Of a stretch of 64,000 bases of DNA, positions 29,351 to 37,016 are shown piece by piece. Position 1 is the stretch's first letter, and every line of letters begins with the position of its first letter. The position numbers were made by a program, and so were the translations under genes. The notes beneath the pieces are model-generated. The model saw only the letters and a list, made by a program, of their open reading frames with translations. It was not told where the DNA came from and did not search any database. The DNA comes from Streptomyces decoyicus (GTDB taxonomy: Bacteria; Actinomycetota; Actinomycetes; Streptomycetales; Streptomycetaceae): assembly GCF_019880305.1 (NCBI RefSeq), contig NZ_CP082301.1, forward strand, positions 2,790,001 through 2,854,000, in the 5' to 3' direction.

Positions 29351-29528
29351 GGCCGAAACCGCAAGGGGCAAGGGAACGGCCTCAGGGGGCAATGGAACGG
29401 GCCTCAGGGCAGTGGACCGCAGGCCAGCGGGCCGCGGGGCAGCAGACGGCAGGGACAGCGCACCGCAGGAGCAGCGGGCCCCAGGAGCAGCGCACCGCCT
29501 GACGGTTGATCGCGTTGCGGCCCTGCGA
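29351..29528. repeat. Degenerate repeat region after the membrane protein gene
   Basis: Several imperfect copies of GGCAAKGGAACGG-CCTCAGGG-type and ACCGCAGGAGCAGCGGGC-type segments fill this stretch. No gene or clear terminator is seen. Confidence 0.5.
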
Positions 29529-29683
29529 TGAGGACGGAGCGCCATACGGCCGGGGGCGGTGAGGACGAAGCGCCGTACAACAGGGCGCGGTGAGGACGAA
29601 GCGCCGCACGGCCAGGGCGGTGAGGACGAAGCGCCGCACGGCCAGGGGCAGTGAGGACGAAGCGCCGCACGGCCAGGATGCGG
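29529..29683. repeat. Five tandem 30-31-bp repeats
   Basis: Units begin at 29529, 29560, 29591, 29621 and 29652, each starting TGAGGACGRAGCGCCRYAC and continuing GGCCAGGGCGG or similar. The third and fourth units are nearly identical; the first and second are more divergent. They lie between the membrane protein gene and the 3' end of holA. Confidence 0.85.
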
Positions 29684-29763
29684 CGAGGGCAGATCTGACG
29701 GCCGGCCCGCCCGCTGCCGGCCAGCCCAGCTCACTGCCTCCCGACGAGCCCGCGGCTGCTACT

Positions 29764-30747
29764 TCACCGCGACCGGGCCGCCCGGGCGATCGCCACGACG
29801 GCCTTCTCCAGGGCGTACTCCGGATCGTCCCCGCCGCCCTTCACCCCGGCGTCGGCCGCCGCCACCGCGCGCAGTGCCGTGGCCACGCCGTCCGCCGACC
29901 AGCCGCGTATCTGCTGCCGTACGCGGTCGATCTTCCAGGGCGGCATGCCGAGTTCGCGGGCGAGGTCGCCGGGGCGGGCGCCGCGCGGGGCGGAGGCCAG
30001 CTTGCCGATGGCGCGGACGCCCTGGGCGAGCGCGCTGGTGATCATGACGGGGGCGACTCCGGTGGCGATCGCCCAGCGCAGTGCCTCCAGCGCCTCGGCG
30101 GCACGGCCCTCGACCGCACGGTCCGCGACGGTGAAGCTCGATGCCTCGGCCCGCCCCGTGTAATAGCGCGCGACGATGGCCTCATCGATCGTGCCCTCGA
30201 CATCGGCGGTCAGCTGCGAACAGGCCGAGGCCAGCTCACGCAGATCGCTGCCGATCGCATCGACCAGCGACTGGCAGGCCTCCGGCGTCGCCGAACGCCC
30301 GACCGCCCGGAACTCGCCCCGCACAAAGGCCAGCCGGTCGGCCGGCTTGGTCATCTTGGGGCAGGCCACTTCCCGCGCCCCGGCCTTGCGGGCAGCGTCC
30401 AGCAGGCCCTTCCCCTTGGCAGCGCCGGCATGCAGCAGCACCAGCGTGATCTCCTCGGCGGGCGAGCCGAGGTATGCCTTGACGTCCTTGATGGTGTCCG
30501 CGGACAGATCCTGGGCGGCGCGCACGACAACGACCTTGCGCTCGGCGAAGAGCGAGGGGCTGGTCAGCTCGGCCAAGGTGCCGGGCTGGAGCTGGTCGGG
30601 GGTGAGGTCGCGCACATCGGTGTCCGCATCCGCCGCCCGGGCAGCCGCCACCACCTGCTGCACGGCGCGATCCAGCAGCAGGTCTTCCTGGCCCACCGCG
30701 ATCGTGACGGGGGCGAGCGGGTCGTCTTGAGCTGTCTTCCTGGCCAT
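29764..30747 (-). CDS. holA: DNA polymerase III subunit delta
   Basis: 327 residues. The actinobacterial HolA pattern is seen throughout: VGQEDLLLDRAVQQVVAAAR, SLFAERKVVVVRAAQDLS, LVLLHAGAAKGKGLLDAARK and the C-terminal ARELGMPPWKIDRVRQQIRG. The delta subunit opens the sliding clamp within the clamp loader. I chose the ATG giving MARKTAQDD; an ATG four codons earlier (MLDAM) is also open. It is convergent with the membrane protein gene and divergent from the small gene at 30937. Confidence 0.94.
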   Translation of the reverse strand: MARKTAQDDPLAPVTIAVGQEDLLLDRAVQQVVAAARAADADTDVRDLTPDQLQPGTLAELTSPSLFAERKVVVVRAAQDLSADTIKDVKAYLGSPAEEITLVLLHAGAAKGKGLLDAARKAGAREVACPKMTKPADRLAFVRGEFRAVGRSATPEACQSLVDAIGSDLRELASACSQLTADVEGTIDEAIVARYYTGRAEASSFTVADRAVEGRAAEALEALRWAIATGVAPVMITSALAQGVRAIGKLASAPRGARPGDLARELGMPPWKIDRVRQQIRGWSADGVATALRAVAAADAGVKGGGDDPEYALEKAVVAIARAARSR

Positions 30748-30803
30748 CGCGTCCAGCATCCCACGCCCCACTGACAACCCGCCCCGGGCCGGGTTGACGA
30801 CCT

Positions 30804-30890
30804 TTCCCCGACCGCTTCGGCCACCCGTCCCGGACCGCTTTGACGAACCGTTCCGGACCACTTTGACGAACCGTCCCGGGCCGCTTTCAG
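30804..30890. repeat. Four imperfect 22-24-bp tandem repeats upstream of holA
   Basis: Units of the form TCCCGGACCGCTTTGACGAA-CCG run from about 30804; the second and third are nearly identical, the first and fourth are degenerate. They occupy the divergent gap between holA and the small gene. Confidence 0.65.
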
Positions 30891-30909
30891 GCCCCTGCCG
30901 GGCAGGGGC
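30891..30909. promoter_or_regulatory. Perfect palindrome before the small gene
   Basis: GCCCCTGCC-G-GGCAGGGGC is a 19-bp perfect dyad ending 27 bases upstream of the GTG at 30937, a plausible operator or hairpin. Confidence 0.5.
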
Positions 30910-30936
30910 ACCGTCCCCCTGTCGGACAATGGCCGG

Positions 30937-31203
30937 GTGAATGATGCTGCCCCACACCCACCACACGTACGGCATGTACTGGTCCTTCCCGACCGCGACG
31001 CAGCGGAGGAGGTGGCCGAGGCGCTGACCGAACGCTTCGGTGTCGCCGAGGAGCCCCAGCTCGTACGGGACGCCCTGGCCGGCGAGGACGACGCCGAGGA
31101 CGCGCAGTGGCTGGTCGTGGTCGAAGACCCGGCCGCCGCCCACGACCCGGCACGGCTGCACGACCTCGCGGCGGAGTACGAGGGCTGGCGCGAGGCCGAG
31201 TAA
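30937..31203 (+). CDS. Small conserved acidic protein, unknown function
   Basis: 88 residues with a GTG start (MNDAAPHPPH). HVLVLPDRDAAEEVAEALTE and WLVVVEDPAAAHDPARLHDL suggest a small alpha/beta fold, and the protein is strongly acidic. I recall similar proteins beside holA in other Streptomyces, but no function. There is no clear ribosome site; the 19-bp palindrome at 30891-30909 lies just upstream. RraB-like or ACT-like folds are possible but not supported by any motif. Confidence 0.7.
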   Translation: MNDAAPHPPHVRHVLVLPDRDAAEEVAEALTERFGVAEEPQLVRDALAGEDDAEDAQWLVVVEDPAAAHDPARLHDLAAEYEGWREAE

Positions 31204-31456
31204 CGACGGCCGCGTGGCGACGGGCCGCGTGGTGGTGAGCCGCGTGGCGGGGGGACGCCTGGTAGGGGGCCGCGTGGCGGGGGGGGGACGCCTGGTGGGG
31301 GACGCCTGGTGGGGGCCGCGTGGCGGGGGGACGCCTGGTGGGGGGCGCATACTGACGAGCCGAATGGCGACGGGTCGAGTGACTCTGGGCCGCAGGAATG
31401 CGGGCCGCGGGAATGCGGGCCGCATCACAGCAAGCCACGGGCCACGGGCCACGGGC
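31204..31456. repeat. G-rich tandem repeats between the small gene and nat
   Basis: About five copies of CCGCGTGGCG and four of ACGCCTGGTGGGGG-like units run from 31209 to 31347, then GAATGCGGGCCGC pairs and three CACGGGC copies to about 31460. There is no gene and no clear terminator between the convergent genes. Confidence 0.7.
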
Positions 31457-32251
31457 CTAAGCGCCGCTCCCGGACGTCCGTACCCCGCCGACCACGGGCT
31501 CCTGTCCCAGAACAATGCCGAACTGCTCCCGGTAGACGGCGAGGACCTCGTCCTCGCCCACCTGGCGCTCATCCCGTGCACCGTCCGCCCCGGTGGTCAC
31601 GAGCGTACGGCCGGAGAGCGTGATCCGGCCGGTCTCCGTCAGCCGGGAGCACACCAGGGACCGGGTGAAGTGCGACTTGGGCGAGGTCCGGTGCCACCAG
31701 CAACCGGCCTCGAAGTCCGGGTAGGCACGCGGACGTTGCTCGAGGCGGTACTGCGGCTCACCGTCCCTCAGCACATCGAGATCGCCCTCACCTGTCTCCT
31801 CGATCCGGAACACACCGCCGGGATCGGGCTGGTCGGCCCGGCTGTCCCAGCGCAGCGGAAAGTGGCTGTGCCTGCCGAAGCCGACGTCCGCGAGCCATGG
31901 CCCGCTAGGCGTCCGGACGCGCAGTACAAGGTGGTCGTACGGGATCCCGGTCCCGTCGGGGCCGAACACGCGGGCGGAGAGCAGGTCGACCTCGTAACCG
32001 AGCGCGCCCAGGAGCATGGCGAAAGCACCGTTGAGCTCGTAACAGAAGCCGCCCCGCCGGGCGCCGACGATCTTGTCCAGCAGTGGCTGCTCCGCGAGCA
32101 CGATCTCTTCGCCGAGGTGGATGGAGAGGTTCTCGAAGGGGACGCTACGCAGATGGCTGAGGTGCAGCGCATGCAGCGCGTCGGCATCGGGGGCCCCGGG
32201 GCGGGCGACGCCGATCCGGGCGAGGTAGGCCTCAGCGGCAGCGATGTCCAT
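31457..32251 (-). CDS. nat: Arylamine N-acetyltransferase
   Basis: 264 residues. The catalytic triad is Cys70 (RRGGFCYELNG), His107 (YDHLVL) and Asp122 (LADVGFG), and the N-terminal SVPFENLSIHLGEEI is typical. The enzyme transfers acetyl from acetyl-CoA to arylamines or hydrazines; in actinomycetes homologues also close amide bonds in natural products. The ATG overlaps the rrf2 stop by one base (TGATG), so it is translated from the same message as the regulator. No biosynthetic cluster is adjacent, so a xenobiotic role is more likely. Confidence 0.93.
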   Translation of the reverse strand: MDIAAAEAYLARIGVARPGAPDADALHALHLSHLRSVPFENLSIHLGEEIVLAEQPLLDKIVGARRGGFCYELNGAFAMLLGALGYEVDLLSARVFGPDGTGIPYDHLVLRVRTPSGPWLADVGFGRHSHFPLRWDSRADQPDPGGVFRIEETGEGDLDVLRDGEPQYRLEQRPRAYPDFEAGCWWHRTSPKSHFTRSLVCSRLTETGRITLSGRTLVTTGADGARDERQVGEDEVLAVYREQFGIVLGQEPVVGGVRTSGSGA

Positions 32252-32736
32252 CAGGTGTGCGTCCTCTCCGTAGCGAACCAGCGGCGGGTTCGTTCGACCG
32301 CCGAGGCGGGCGTAGCGGCAATGACGTCGGCGATGGTCTGTGCGGCCAGCTCACGCCGCCAGGCCAGCTCGGCCTTGCGCATCGCCGTGGAGATTCCGCA
32401 GGGCCGGCCGGACTCCCTGCCGGAGGCCTCGGCACCGGCCCCCCGCTGACGGATCTCGGTACAGCGAAAGGCGTCTTCGGTGCCCTCGATCGCGGCGACG
32501 ACATCCATGAGGGTGATCCGCTCCGGCGGCCGCGCCAACTGGAAGCCGCCCCGCGCGCCTGGCGTGGAGCTCAGGATCCCGGCCCGAACCAGCGCCTGCA
32601 GCCGCTTGTTCAGGTATGCCGCAGGCAACTCGAACGAAGCCGCCAGCCGAGCGGTGGACACGGGCCCTTCCCCTTCGAGCCAGGCCAGCGTCACACAGCA
32701 GTGCAGGCCCCACTCGACGCCTTCACTCATCCTCAT
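32251..32736 (-). CDS. Rrf2-family transcriptional regulator
   Basis: 161 residues. The winged helix is shown by WGLHCCVTLAWLEGEGPVST, LAASFELPAAYLNKRLQALV and ARGGFQLARPPERITLMDVV. Only two cysteines (FRCTEIRQ and RPCGIST, about 22 residues apart) occur where NsrR and IscR have three clustered ones, so an Fe-S cluster of that type is doubtful. The ATG at 32736 suits a leaderless message: TAGACT lies seven bases upstream. The next Met at 32730 is an alternative. It is coupled to nat and probably controls it and itself. Confidence 0.88.
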   Translation of the reverse strand: MRMSEGVEWGLHCCVTLAWLEGEGPVSTARLAASFELPAAYLNKRLQALVRAGILSSTPGARGGFQLARPPERITLMDVVAAIEGTEDAFRCTEIRQRGAGAEASGRESGRPCGISTAMRKAELAWRRELAAQTIADVIAATPASAVERTRRWFATERTHT

Positions 32737-32737
32737 A

Positions 32738-32754
32738 ATCTGGAGTCTACAGAT
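32738..32754 (-). promoter_or_regulatory. rrf2 -10 box inside an inverted repeat and the comEC stop
   Basis: Read leftward, ATCTG-TAGACTC-CAGAT is an inverted repeat with 5-bp arms. Its centre holds TAGACT (32749-32744), a strong -10 hexamer seven bases before the rrf2 ATG. The first three bases, TAG, are also the comEC stop codon. An autoregulatory operator is inferred. Confidence 0.55.
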
Positions 32755-35700
32755 CCTGGTTCAGCACCTTGACGCGATGCGCCCTTCCGCAATCCGCCCC
32801 CTCCGCTATCCGCCCTTCCGGCGTCACCTGCTTGATCCATCGGGTCCTCTGCACCGCGCCGCCAGCCTCCTCCCCCCTGCGGCGCTGCTTTTGGCACGGG
32901 CAACGGGTACGTGAGCGACGGCTGCCGACTGTCCGCGCCTGGGGTCGACGGCCGCCGGACTTACCGCCGCCGCCTGTACCGCCGCCGGCTCGACGACCGC
33001 CGTCCGGACGAGTCCGGGTTCTCCGGGCGCCGGCCAGGCGGGCCTTGATTCGGTGGCCGCTGACCGTCGCCGACAGCCTGGCCGTCGTGCCCAGGATCGC
33101 GATGGCTCCGTCGGTGTCCGTCCGCAGCACCCGGGCGCCCTGGGCACGCAGCGCCGCGATGGTGCGGGGTGCCGGATGGCCGTACGGGTTGTCGATGCCG
33201 CAGGAGATCAGGGCCAGGCGCGGCGCAAGCCGATGCAGCAACGGCGGGTCCTGGCTGGCGGAGCCGTGGTGTGCCACCTTCAGGACGTCGACGCCGCCCA
33301 GCTCGGGATGGGCCGCCAACAGTGCCCGCTGGGCGGGTGGTTCGAGGTCACCCAGCAGCAGGAGAGTCAGCCCGCCCGTACGGACCAGCAGGGTGACACT
33401 GGCGTCGTTGGGGCCGTCTACGGCGTCGAGGCCGGCCGGTTGGCTGTTGGGGGCGATGGCGCTGCCGGGGCCGGGGAGCTCGGGCGGGGCGGGTGGCCAG
33501 AGGACCTCCCAGCTGAGGGGGCCCAGCTGACGCCGCTCCCCCGGTTCGGCGCGGATGACCGGAACCCGGGCCGCGGCAGCCGTGGTGCGCACGAACTGCG
33601 CCTGCCCCGGCGGGTCCTGCAGCGTCGTGGTCTCGATCGCACCGACCGAGCGGCCGCGGAGCACTCCAGGGAGCCCGTCCACATGGTCGGCGTGGAAGTG
33701 TGTCAGGACGAGGAGGGGGACGCGGCGGATCCCCAGGTCGTCGAGGCAGCGGTCGATGGCGTGGGGCTCCGGCCCGGTGTCCACCACCAGCGCCGTACCG
33801 TCCCCGGCCGCCAGCACCAAGCCGTCGCCCTGCCCCACGTCGCAGACCACGGCTCGCCACCCCGGCGGTGGCCAGCCGGTGAGGACACGGGTGATCGGAG
33901 CGGGGCGGCACACCGCCAGAATCAGCGCCAGTGCACAGAGCGCGCACAGCCAGGGGCGGCGCAGCACCCTGCGGGCGACCAGCACCAGGACCACGGTGGC
34001 AGCCGCCAGCACCAGTCCACCGGTCCAGCCGCCCGGCCAGTCGAACTCCGCCCCCGGCAGTGCCGCACCTGTACGGGCGACGCCGGCGATCCACTCGGCA
34101 GGCCAGCCCGCGCACCACGTCAGCGCCTGGGCGACCGGCAGGGCGACCGGGGCGGTGGCGAGGGCCGCGAAGCCCAGCACCGTTGCGGGAGCGACGGCCA
34201 GTTCGGCCAGCAGATTGCAGGGCACGGCGACCAGGCCCACCCGGGCCGCCAATACGGCGATGACCGGTGCACAGACCGCCTGGGCAGCGGCCGCGGCGGC
34301 GATCACCTCGGCGATCCGGGGCGGCACCCGACGGCGCTGGAGCGCGGCACTCCAGCGCGGCGCGAGCAGTAACAGTGCGCCGGTGGCCAGCACGGACAGC
34401 AGAAAGCCATAGCTACGGGCCAGCCAAGGGTCGTACAGCACCAGGAGCAGCACCGCGGCGGCGAGGGCCGGGAGCAGCGAGCGGCGGCGGCCGGTGCCGA
34501 TCGCCAGCAGTGTGATCAGGCCGCAGGCGGCGGCCCGCAGCACGCTGGGGTCCGGACGGCACACCACCACGAAGGCGAGGGCAAGCGCGCCGCCGATGAC
34601 GGCCGTGCCGCGCAGCGACAGTCCCAGACGCGGTGCCAGCCCACGGCGCTCGGCGCGCGTCGCGAGGTGCGGCGGCCCGATCAGCAGGGCGAGCACAATC
34701 GTCAGATTGCTGCCGGAGACGGCCAGCAGATGCGTCAGGTCAGTGGCACGAAAGGCATCGTCGAGATCCGGCGGCACGCGCGAGGTGTCCCCCACCACGA
34801 GCCCCGGCAACAGCGCACGGGCATCGGGACGCAGCCCGTCGGTGGCCTCCCGCAGCCCGGCACGCAGATGGCCCGCCAGCCGCTGAAGGGCAGACGGCGC
34901 ACCGGCCTTGACCGGCGGCGCATCGGCGGTGACCCGCAGCACGGCGGCAACCTCGTCGGTCGGGGACAGCGGCGGTGCGGCGCGCGCCACCACCCGGATA
35001 CGCGTCGACGGCAGCAGCCCGCGCCATGCCGACGCGAGGCTCCCGCGAGCTTCGGGGCCGCGCTCTTCGCCGCCTCCCCCGCGTGGCCGTACGACTACCA
35101 GCGTCGGCGTGCGTACGGCCGTGACCGCGCCGTCCGGCGCCGTGACGCGGACGGCCTCGGCAGTGAACACCAGTACCGGGGGCGTCCGTTGGGAGCCTCG
35201 CACCTTGGGGCGGGTCAGATGGGGATCGCCGGTCACCTCCAGCTCCGCCGTGACCCCCGTGTAGCCCTCCGCCAAGGCCGGCAGCGGCCCGCGCCGCACA
35301 TCCGACGCATGCAGCGCCGCCGACGCAGCCCCCGCCGCGGCACACAGCAGCACCGCGGCCAGGGCCACGAACGCCCCTGCGGACCAGCGGCGGGGAGGGC
35401 GGGGAGGGCGGGGACGAGGTGGCCCCGCCCGTCGCAGGGCGGTATCGGCCCGAGGCCCGACGACGGGCCCCTCCCCCTCCGCCCCCTCCGCCTCCGCCCC
35501 CTCCGCCTCCGCCTCCGCCTCCGCCTCCGCCTCCGCCTCCTGGGCACGCTCCGCCCTGCGTCGCACGACGGCCACCCGCAACGCGAACACTGCGAGCCCT
35601 ACGGCCCCGCAACAGGCCACCGTCACACCCCCGCCGGGAGCACCCAGGCTGATCACCGCGCCCGTCCAGGCCGCCAGTGCGGGCGCGACCAGCCGCAGAT

Positions 35701-35782
35701 CGGCCGGGCCCTCCTGATGCGGGTCCGAGGCGCCGCGCGGGGACGTCGCCGCGGCATGCACGGTGGCGCGGGCACCGGTCAT
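32747..35782 (-). CDS. comEC: ComEC/Rec2-family DNA-uptake channel protein
   Basis: 1011 residues, longer than usual. Order: N-terminal helices; an (Ala-Glu)n low-complexity stretch coded by a 6-bp repeat near 35470-35541; an OB-like region; the competence helical core (DLTHLLAVSGSNLTIVLALL, SVLRAAACGLITLLAIGTGR); and a C-terminal MBL domain with VCDVGQGDGLVL and LTHFHADHVDG. A basic, Gly/Arg-rich tail of about 90 residues follows. The protein would pass single-stranded DNA through the membrane. It overlaps comEA by four bases (ATGA). Streptomyces are not known for natural competence, so its role there is open. Confidence 0.93.
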   Translation of the reverse strand: MTGARATVHAAATSPRGASDPHQEGPADLRLVAPALAAWTGAVISLGAPGGGVTVACCGAVGLAVFALRVAVVRRRAERAQEAEAEAEAEAEAEGAEAEGAEGEGPVVGPRADTALRRAGPPRPRPPRPPRRWSAGAFVALAAVLLCAAAGAASAALHASDVRRGPLPALAEGYTGVTAELEVTGDPHLTRPKVRGSQRTPPVLVFTAEAVRVTAPDGAVTAVRTPTLVVVRPRGGGGEERGPEARGSLASAWRGLLPSTRIRVVARAAPPLSPTDEVAAVLRVTADAPPVKAGAPSALQRLAGHLRAGLREATDGLRPDARALLPGLVVGDTSRVPPDLDDAFRATDLTHLLAVSGSNLTIVLALLIGPPHLATRAERRGLAPRLGLSLRGTAVIGGALALAFVVVCRPDPSVLRAAACGLITLLAIGTGRRRSLLPALAAAVLLLVLYDPWLARSYGFLLSVLATGALLLLAPRWSAALQRRRVPPRIAEVIAAAAAAQAVCAPVIAVLAARVGLVAVPCNLLAELAVAPATVLGFAALATAPVALPVAQALTWCAGWPAEWIAGVARTGAALPGAEFDWPGGWTGGLVLAAATVVLVLVARRVLRRPWLCALCALALILAVCRPAPITRVLTGWPPPGWRAVVCDVGQGDGLVLAAGDGTALVVDTGPEPHAIDRCLDDLGIRRVPLLVLTHFHADHVDGLPGVLRGRSVGAIETTTLQDPPGQAQFVRTTAAAARVPVIRAEPGERRQLGPLSWEVLWPPAPPELPGPGSAIAPNSQPAGLDAVDGPNDASVTLLVRTGGLTLLLLGDLEPPAQRALLAAHPELGGVDVLKVAHHGSASQDPPLLHRLAPRLALISCGIDNPYGHPAPRTIAALRAQGARVLRTDTDGAIAILGTTARLSATVSGHRIKARLAGARRTRTRPDGGRRAGGGTGGGGKSGGRRPQARTVGSRRSRTRCPCQKQRRRGEEAGGAVQRTRWIKQVTPEGRIAEGADCGRAHRVKVLNQDL

Positions 35783-36903
35783 GGCTGCACCAGGGGACGT
35801 AGATCGGCGAAGCGGCGGTCACCGATGCCGGTCACCTGGCGGAGCTGGTCCACCGAGGTGAACCCGCCGTGCTGGGTTCGGAATTCGACGATGTGCCGGG
35901 CCAGGACAGGCCCCACTCCGGGCAGGGAGTCGAGCTGCTGCTCAGTCGCCGTGCTGAGGCTGACCGGCCCGGCCGGGCCTGCCTGACCGCCTCCGGCACT
36001 GGGCAGCCCGCTCCCCGGCCCGCCGCCCCCCGCGCCGACGGGACCGGCGCCGCCTCCGGCCGCACCGGCCGCGCCCACCACGATCTGTTCGCCGTCGGTC
36101 AGCAAGCGCGCCCTGTTCAGCCCGCGGGTGCTCGCTCCGCGCAGCACCCCGCCCGCGGCCTGTAGTGCGTCGATCACCCTCGACCCCGGGGGCATCCGGT
36201 GAATTCCGGGGTGCCGGACCTTGCCCGTGACATCGACGACCAGCTGGCGTCCCGCACCGCCCGGCGGACCATGCGCCATCGCAGCGGCGGACGAGGACGA
36301 GGACGGCGGCGACGGTGAGCGTGGCCCGGGGCCGCCTGCCACTGCGGACCGTTCGGCCGCCGGGGCCCGTACCGGCTCGGGGCGACCGGTCCAGAAGTGC
36401 TGCACGGCGAATCCCACAGCCACCACGAGCACCAGGAGCAGGGCGACGAGCGTCTTCGGGTCGGTGCCGCAGCGTAACTGCACCCAGAGCGGGAGACGTT
36501 CGCGCACCGCAAGCCATGCCCGCTCCCGCCGGCCCGGTCCCGGTCCCGGCGGATCGTGCCCGGGGCCCGGCGGATCGTGCCCGGGACCCGGCGGCCCCGC
36601 CCCGGCCACCGCGCACGGATCGCCGAAGATCGCCGCAACCCGGGCCCGCACCCGTTCACGCTCCCCCTCCCGCCGCTCCGACGCACGGGCAGGAGCCAAG
36701 GGACCAACGGGAGCGGAGAGCACCGACGCAGCGGGCGAAGCCCAAGAAGCCGAAGAAGCCGCGGTAGCCGAAGAAGCCGACGCAGCCGACCAGTTGGAGG
36801 AGAACGACGAAGGCGGCGGGGCGGACAAGGCCGACGCACCTGACGGACCGGAAACCGTCGACCAGGCCGGCGAGGCCACCCACGCGGATCGAGAGGAGTT
36901 CAT
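35779..36903 (-). CDS. comEA: ComEA-family helix-hairpin-helix DNA-binding protein
   Basis: 374 residues. A Ser/Ala/Pro-rich N-terminal half with a GPGHDPP repeat leads to one membrane helix (TLVALLLVLVVAVGFAVQHF), then an SLBB-like domain (VVDVTGKVRHPGIHRMPPGS) and a C-terminal helix-hairpin-helix pair (QLDSLPGVGPVLARHIVEFR, then LRQVTGIGDRRFADLRPLV) that binds DNA. The start is uncertain: the ATG at 36903 lacks a ribosome site but has TAGCGT eight bases upstream, and downstream starts inside the Ser-rich region are possible. It is coupled to comEC by an ATGA overlap. Confidence 0.88.
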   Translation of the reverse strand: MNSSRSAWVASPAWSTVSGPSGASALSAPPPSSFSSNWSAASASSATAASSASWASPAASVLSAPVGPLAPARASERREGERERVRARVAAIFGDPCAVAGAGPPGPGHDPPGPGHDPPGPGPGRRERAWLAVRERLPLWVQLRCGTDPKTLVALLLVLVVAVGFAVQHFWTGRPEPVRAPAAERSAVAGGPGPRSPSPPSSSSSAAAMAHGPPGGAGRQLVVDVTGKVRHPGIHRMPPGSRVIDALQAAGGVLRGASTRGLNRARLLTDGEQIVVGAAGAAGGGAGPVGAGGGGPGSGLPSAGGGQAGPAGPVSLSTATEQQLDSLPGVGPVLARHIVEFRTQHGGFTSVDQLRQVTGIGDRRFADLRPLVQP

Positions 36904-36973
36904 ACCGATCGACGCTAAGCACCTCGCGCAGATCTCGCCGAGATGCCACAAATCCGGTGGATAGCGCCCCAGT

Positions 36974-36982
36974 TGTGGATAA
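36974..36982 (-). promoter_or_regulatory. Single DnaA-box-like sequence
   Basis: TGTGGATAA, the complement of TTATCCACA, lies in the gap between comEA and degV. It matches the general bacterial DnaA box; a lone copy may be chance. Confidence 0.3.
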
Positions 36983-37016
36983 CTCCGTCACCCACAGGGC
37001 AATCCCACCGCCGCTC

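Noticed and set aside
31457..32736. nat-rrf2 as part of an ansamycin-type biosynthetic cluster
   Set aside because: No polyketide synthase or AHBA genes are nearby; the surroundings are housekeeping genes.
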